Shown here one piece after another: positions 60,906-64,000 of a stretch of DNA of 64,000 nucleotides. The stretch lies in assembly GCA_030765045.1 (NCBI GenBank), contig CM060972.1, positions 3,642,501 to 3,706,500 on the forward strand. The letters are read 5' to 3'. The stretch's first letter is position 1; each line of letters opens with the position of its first letter. The notes beneath the pieces were generated by a model that was not told the origin of the DNA, did not search any database, and was given only the letters and a program-made list of their open reading frames with translations. This DNA is from Tenodera sinensis (Eukaryota; Arthropoda; Insecta; Mantodea; Mantidae). Made by a program: the position numbers and the translations under genes.

Positions 60906-63110
60906 ATAGGCTACACTTGTATAGGCTACACTTGTATAGGCTACACTTGTATAGGCTACACTTGTATAGGCTACACTTGTATAGGCTACACTTGTATAGG
61001 CTACACTTGTATAGGCTACACTTGTATAGGCTACACTTGTATAGGCTACACTTGTATAGGCTACACTTGTATAGGCTACAGATGTATAGGCTACACTTGT
61101 ATAGGCTACACTTGTATAGGCTACACTTGTATAGGCTACACTTGTATAGGCTACACTTGTATAGGCTACACTTGTATAGGCTACACTTGTATAGGCTACA
61201 CTTGTATAGGCTACACTTGTATAGGCTACACTTGTATAGGCTACACTTGTATAGGCTACACTTGTATAGGCTACACTTGTATAGGCTACACTTGTATAGG
61301 CTACACTTGTATAGGCTACACTTGTATAGGCTACACTTGTATAGGCTACACTTGTATAGGCTACACTTGTATAGGCTACACTTGTATAGGCTACACTTGT
61401 ATAGGCTACACTTGTATAGGCTACACTTGTATAGGCTACACTTGTATAGGCTACACTTGTATAGGCTACACTTGTATAGGCTACACTTGTATAGGCTACA
61501 CTTGTATAGGCTACACTTGTATAGGCTACACTTGTATAGGCTACACTTGTATAGGCTACACTTGTATAGGCTACACTTGTATAGGCTACACTTGTATAGG
61601 CTACAGATGTATAGGCTACACTTGTATAGGCTACAGATGTATAGGCTACACTTGTATAGGCTACACTTGTATAGGCTACACTTGTATAGACTACACTTGT
61701 ATAGGCTACACTTGTATAGGCTACACTTGTATAGGCTACACTTGTATAGGCTACAGATGTATAGGCTACACTTGTATAGGCTACACTTGTATAGGCTACA
61801 CTTGTATAGGCTACACTTGTATAGGCTACACTTGTATAGGCTACACTTGTATAGGCTACACTTGTATAGGCTACACTTGTATAGGCTACACTTGTATAGG
61901 CTACACTTGTATAGGCTACACTTGTATAGGCTACACTTGTATAGGCTACACTTGTATAGGCTACAGATGTATAGGCTACACTTGTATAGGCTACAGATGT
62001 ATAGGCTACACTTGTATAGGCTACACTTGTATAGGCTACACTTGTATAGGCTACACTTGTATAGGCTACACTTGTATAGGCTACACTTGTATAGGCTACA
62101 CTTGTATAGGCTACACTTGTATAGGCTACACTTGTATAGGCTACACTTGTATAGGCTACACTTGTATAGGCTACACTTGTATAGGCTACACTTGTATAGG
62201 CTACACTTGTATAGGCTACACTTGTATAGGCTACACTTGTATAGGCTACACTTGTATAGGCTACACTTGTATAGGCTACACTTGTATAGGCTACACTTGT
62301 ATAGGCTACACTTGTATAGGCTACAGATGTATAGGCTACACTTGTATAGGCTACAGATGTATAGGCTACACTTGTATAGGCTACACTTGTATAGGCTACA
62401 CTTGTATAGACTACACTTGTATAGGCTACACTTGTATAGGCTACACTTGTATAGGCTACACTTGTATAGGCTACACTTGTATAGACTACACTTGTATAGG
62501 CTACAGATGTATAGGCTACACTTGTATAGACTACACTTGTATAGACTACACTTGTATAGGCTACAGATGTATAGGCTACACTTGTATAGGCTACAGATGT
62601 ATAGGCTACACTTGTATAGGCTACACTTGTATAGGCTACACTTGTATAGGCTACAGATGTATAGGCTACACTTGTATAGGCTACACTTGTATAGGCTACA
62701 CTTGTATAGGCTACAGATGTATAGGCTACACTTGTATAGACTACACTTGTATAGACTACACTTGTATAGGCTACAGATGTATAGGCTACACTTGTATAGG
62801 CTACTGATGTATAGGCTACACTTGTATAGGCTACACTTGTATAGGCTACACTTGTATAGGTTACACTTGTATAGGCTACACTTGTATAGGCTACTGATGT
62901 ATAGGCTACACTTGTATAGGCTACACTTGTATAGGCTACACTTGTATAGGCTACACTTGTATAGGCTACACTTGTATAGGCTACACTTGTATAGGCTACA
63001 CTTGTATAGGCTACACTTGTATAGGCTACACTTGTATAGGCTACACTTGTATAGGCTACACTTGTATAGGCTACACTTGTATAGGCTACACTTGTATAGG
63101 CTACACTTGT
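60906..63110. repeat. Homogenised stretch, nearly pure consensus monomer
   Basis: Here the array is almost entirely ATAGGCTACACTTGT. The longest pure runs are 61086-61595 (34 monomers), 62001-62315 (21 monomers) and 62901-63110 (14 monomers). CTGATGT monomers, common everywhere else, are almost absent. It looks like the most recently amplified part of the window, or a collapsed or over-polished one. Confidence 0.88.
61596..62600. repeat. 360-bp higher-order repeat (24 monomers), about 2.7 copies
   Basis: A pair of CAGATGT monomers 30 bp apart occurs at 61601/61631, 61961/61991 and 62321/62351, a period of 360 bp. An AGACTAC monomer follows 80 bp after the first and third pairs (61686 and 62406) but not the second. 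A related 210-bp spacing links 62521 and 62731. Confidence 0.8.
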
Positions 63111-64000
63111 ATAGGCTACAGATGTATAGGCTACACTTGTATAGGCTACAGATGTATAGGCTACACTTGTATAGGCTACACTTGTATAGGCTACACTTGT
63201 ATAGGCTACTGATGTATAGGCTACACTTGTATAGGCTACACTTGTATAGGCTACACTTGTATAGGCTACACTTGTATAGGCTACAGATGTATAGGCTACA
63301 CTTGTATAGGCTACACTTGTATAGGCTACACTTGTATAGGCTACACTTGTATAGGCTACAGATGTATAGGCTACACTTGTATAGGCTACACTTGTATAGG
63401 CTACAGATGTATAGGCTACACTTGTATAGGCTACTGATGTATAGGCTACACTTGTATAGGCTACACTTGTATAGGCTACACTTGTATAGGCTACTGATGT
63501 ATAGGCTACACTTGTATAGGCTACACTTGTATAGGCTACACTTGTATAGGCTACACTTGTATAGGCTACTGATGTATAGGCTACACTTGTATAGGCTACA
63601 CTTGTATAGGCTACACTTGTATAGGCTACACTTGTATAGGCTACTGATGTATAGGCTACACTTGTATAGGCTACTGATGTATAGACTACACTTGTATAGG
63701 CTACTCATGTATAGGCTACACTTGTATAGGCTACTGATGTATAGGCTACACTTGTATAGGCTACACTTGTATAGGCTACAGATGTATAGGCTACACTTGT
63801 ATAGGCTACTGATGTATAGGCTACACTTGTATAGGCTACACTTGTATAGGCTACACTTGTATAGGCTACACTTGTATAGGCTACACTTGTATAGGCTACA
63901 CTTGTATAGACTACACTTGTATAGACTACACTTGTATAGGCTACACTTGTATAGGCTACAGATTTATAGGCTACACTTGTATAGGCTACACTTGTATAGG
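63111..64000. repeat. End of the window, mixed monomers
   Basis: CTGATGT and CAGATGT monomers return among the consensus copies. The CTACTCATGT marker at 63701 with its neighbours matches about 57101-57220 at an offset of 6,540 bp (436 monomers). The array is still running at 64000. Confidence 0.85.

Larger units (their letters stand above)
24905..64000. repeat. Right satellite array, 15-bp monomer (GGTTAC / AGACTAC subfamily)
   Basis: The same 15-bp monomer in the same orientation as the left array, about 2,600 copies, running off the window end. GGCAAC, GATATAT and CTAAAG are not seen here. New variants are GGTTAC (from about 26121), AGACTAC (from about 25898) and, further right, TACACATGT, TATGCTAC, TGAAGT and CTACTCATGT. 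After a single +1 shift at about 26141 the phase is kept without one indel to base 64000. Because 15 is a multiple of 3 this leaves a minus-strand open frame of over 12,500 codons, which I regard as a by-product and not a gene. No unique sequence is present. Confidence 0.98.

Noticed and set aside
26125..63708. Minus-strand open reading frame of about 12,527 codons (KCSLY-type pentapeptide repeat)
   Set aside because: A 15-bp period is a multiple of 3 and the monomer has no stop in this frame, so the frame stays open wherever no indel occurs. Common variants change residues freely (Lys/Ile, Cys/Ser, Ser/Asn), the first Met arises from a chance CAT in one variant, and there is no promoter, splice site or non-repeat domain.
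1..64000. CRISPR array
   Set aside because: Repeats are contiguous 15-mers with no unique spacers, no leader and no cas genes.
1..64000. Telomeric repeat or pentapeptide-repeat protein family
   Set aside because: The monomer is not a G-rich telomere unit. The translated pentapeptides do not follow the A(D/N)LXX pattern of the pentapeptide-repeat family.
1..64000. Centromere protein CENP-B box
   Set aside because: The core of that box contains TTCG and CGGGA, and I see no CG dinucleotide in the array.
1..64000. TATA-box promoters (TGTATAGG in every monomer)
   Set aside because: The motif is part of the 15-bp repeat and occurs thousands of times, with no gene or other promoter element beside it.

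Overview
The whole window is one satellite DNA array. Apart from a 1,000-base run of N (23905-24904), every stretch I read is a head-to-tail repeat of a 15-bp monomer, consensus ATAGGCTACACTTGT on the + strand. There are roughly 4,200 copies, all in the same orientation. The repeat runs off both ends, so the array is longer than 63 kb. I found no unique sequence, credible gene, RNA gene, transposon, CRISPR array, replication origin or telomeric repeat. An array this large, with nested higher-order repeats and a scaffold gap, points to a eukaryotic (probably large, long-read-assembled) genome. The species cannot be fixed from this; TAGGCTA-rich simple sequence reminds me of teleost fish DNA, but that is only a weak impression.

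Monomers differ mainly in one trinucleotide (ACT, TGA or AGA, giving CACTTGT, CTGATGT or CAGATGT), plus region-specific variants. The left array (1-23904) is marked by GGCAAC, GATATAT and CTAAAG. The right array (24905-64000) lacks these and instead has GGTTAC and AGACTAC, with TACACATGT, TATGCTAC and TGAAGT appearing further right. The change of subfamily falls at the assembly gap. Near the right end (about 60906-63110) the array becomes almost pure consensus.

Above the monomer there are several layers of higher-order structure. In the left array these are a 720-bp tandem duplication (1921-3307), blocks repeated at 4,245 or 4,500 bp, and an 8.3-kb duplication (4620-12948 copied as 15571-23904, offset about 10.95 kb) whose second copy is cut by the gap. 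In the right array they are a 90-bp hexamer, a roughly 4.6-kb block repeated at 9.24-9.30 kb, and other blocks offset by 3,960, 9,690, 5,130, 4,035, 3,780, 540 and 360 bp. Almost all offsets are exact multiples of 15, as unequal exchange in register predicts.

The very long open reading frames, including one of more than 12,500 codons on the minus strand (63708 to 26125), follow from a 15-bp period (a multiple of 3) whose monomer has no stop in several frames. I do not annotate them as genes. One point deserves a check: in one minus-strand frame (Thr-Ser-Val-Ala-Tyr) the three commonest monomer types are synonymous at a serine codon (AGT, TCA, TCT). Single-base indels that break the 15-bp phase are strongly clustered in about 16.4-26.1 kb, around the gap, and absent from the 37.8 kb after it, which suggests an assembly-quality effect.
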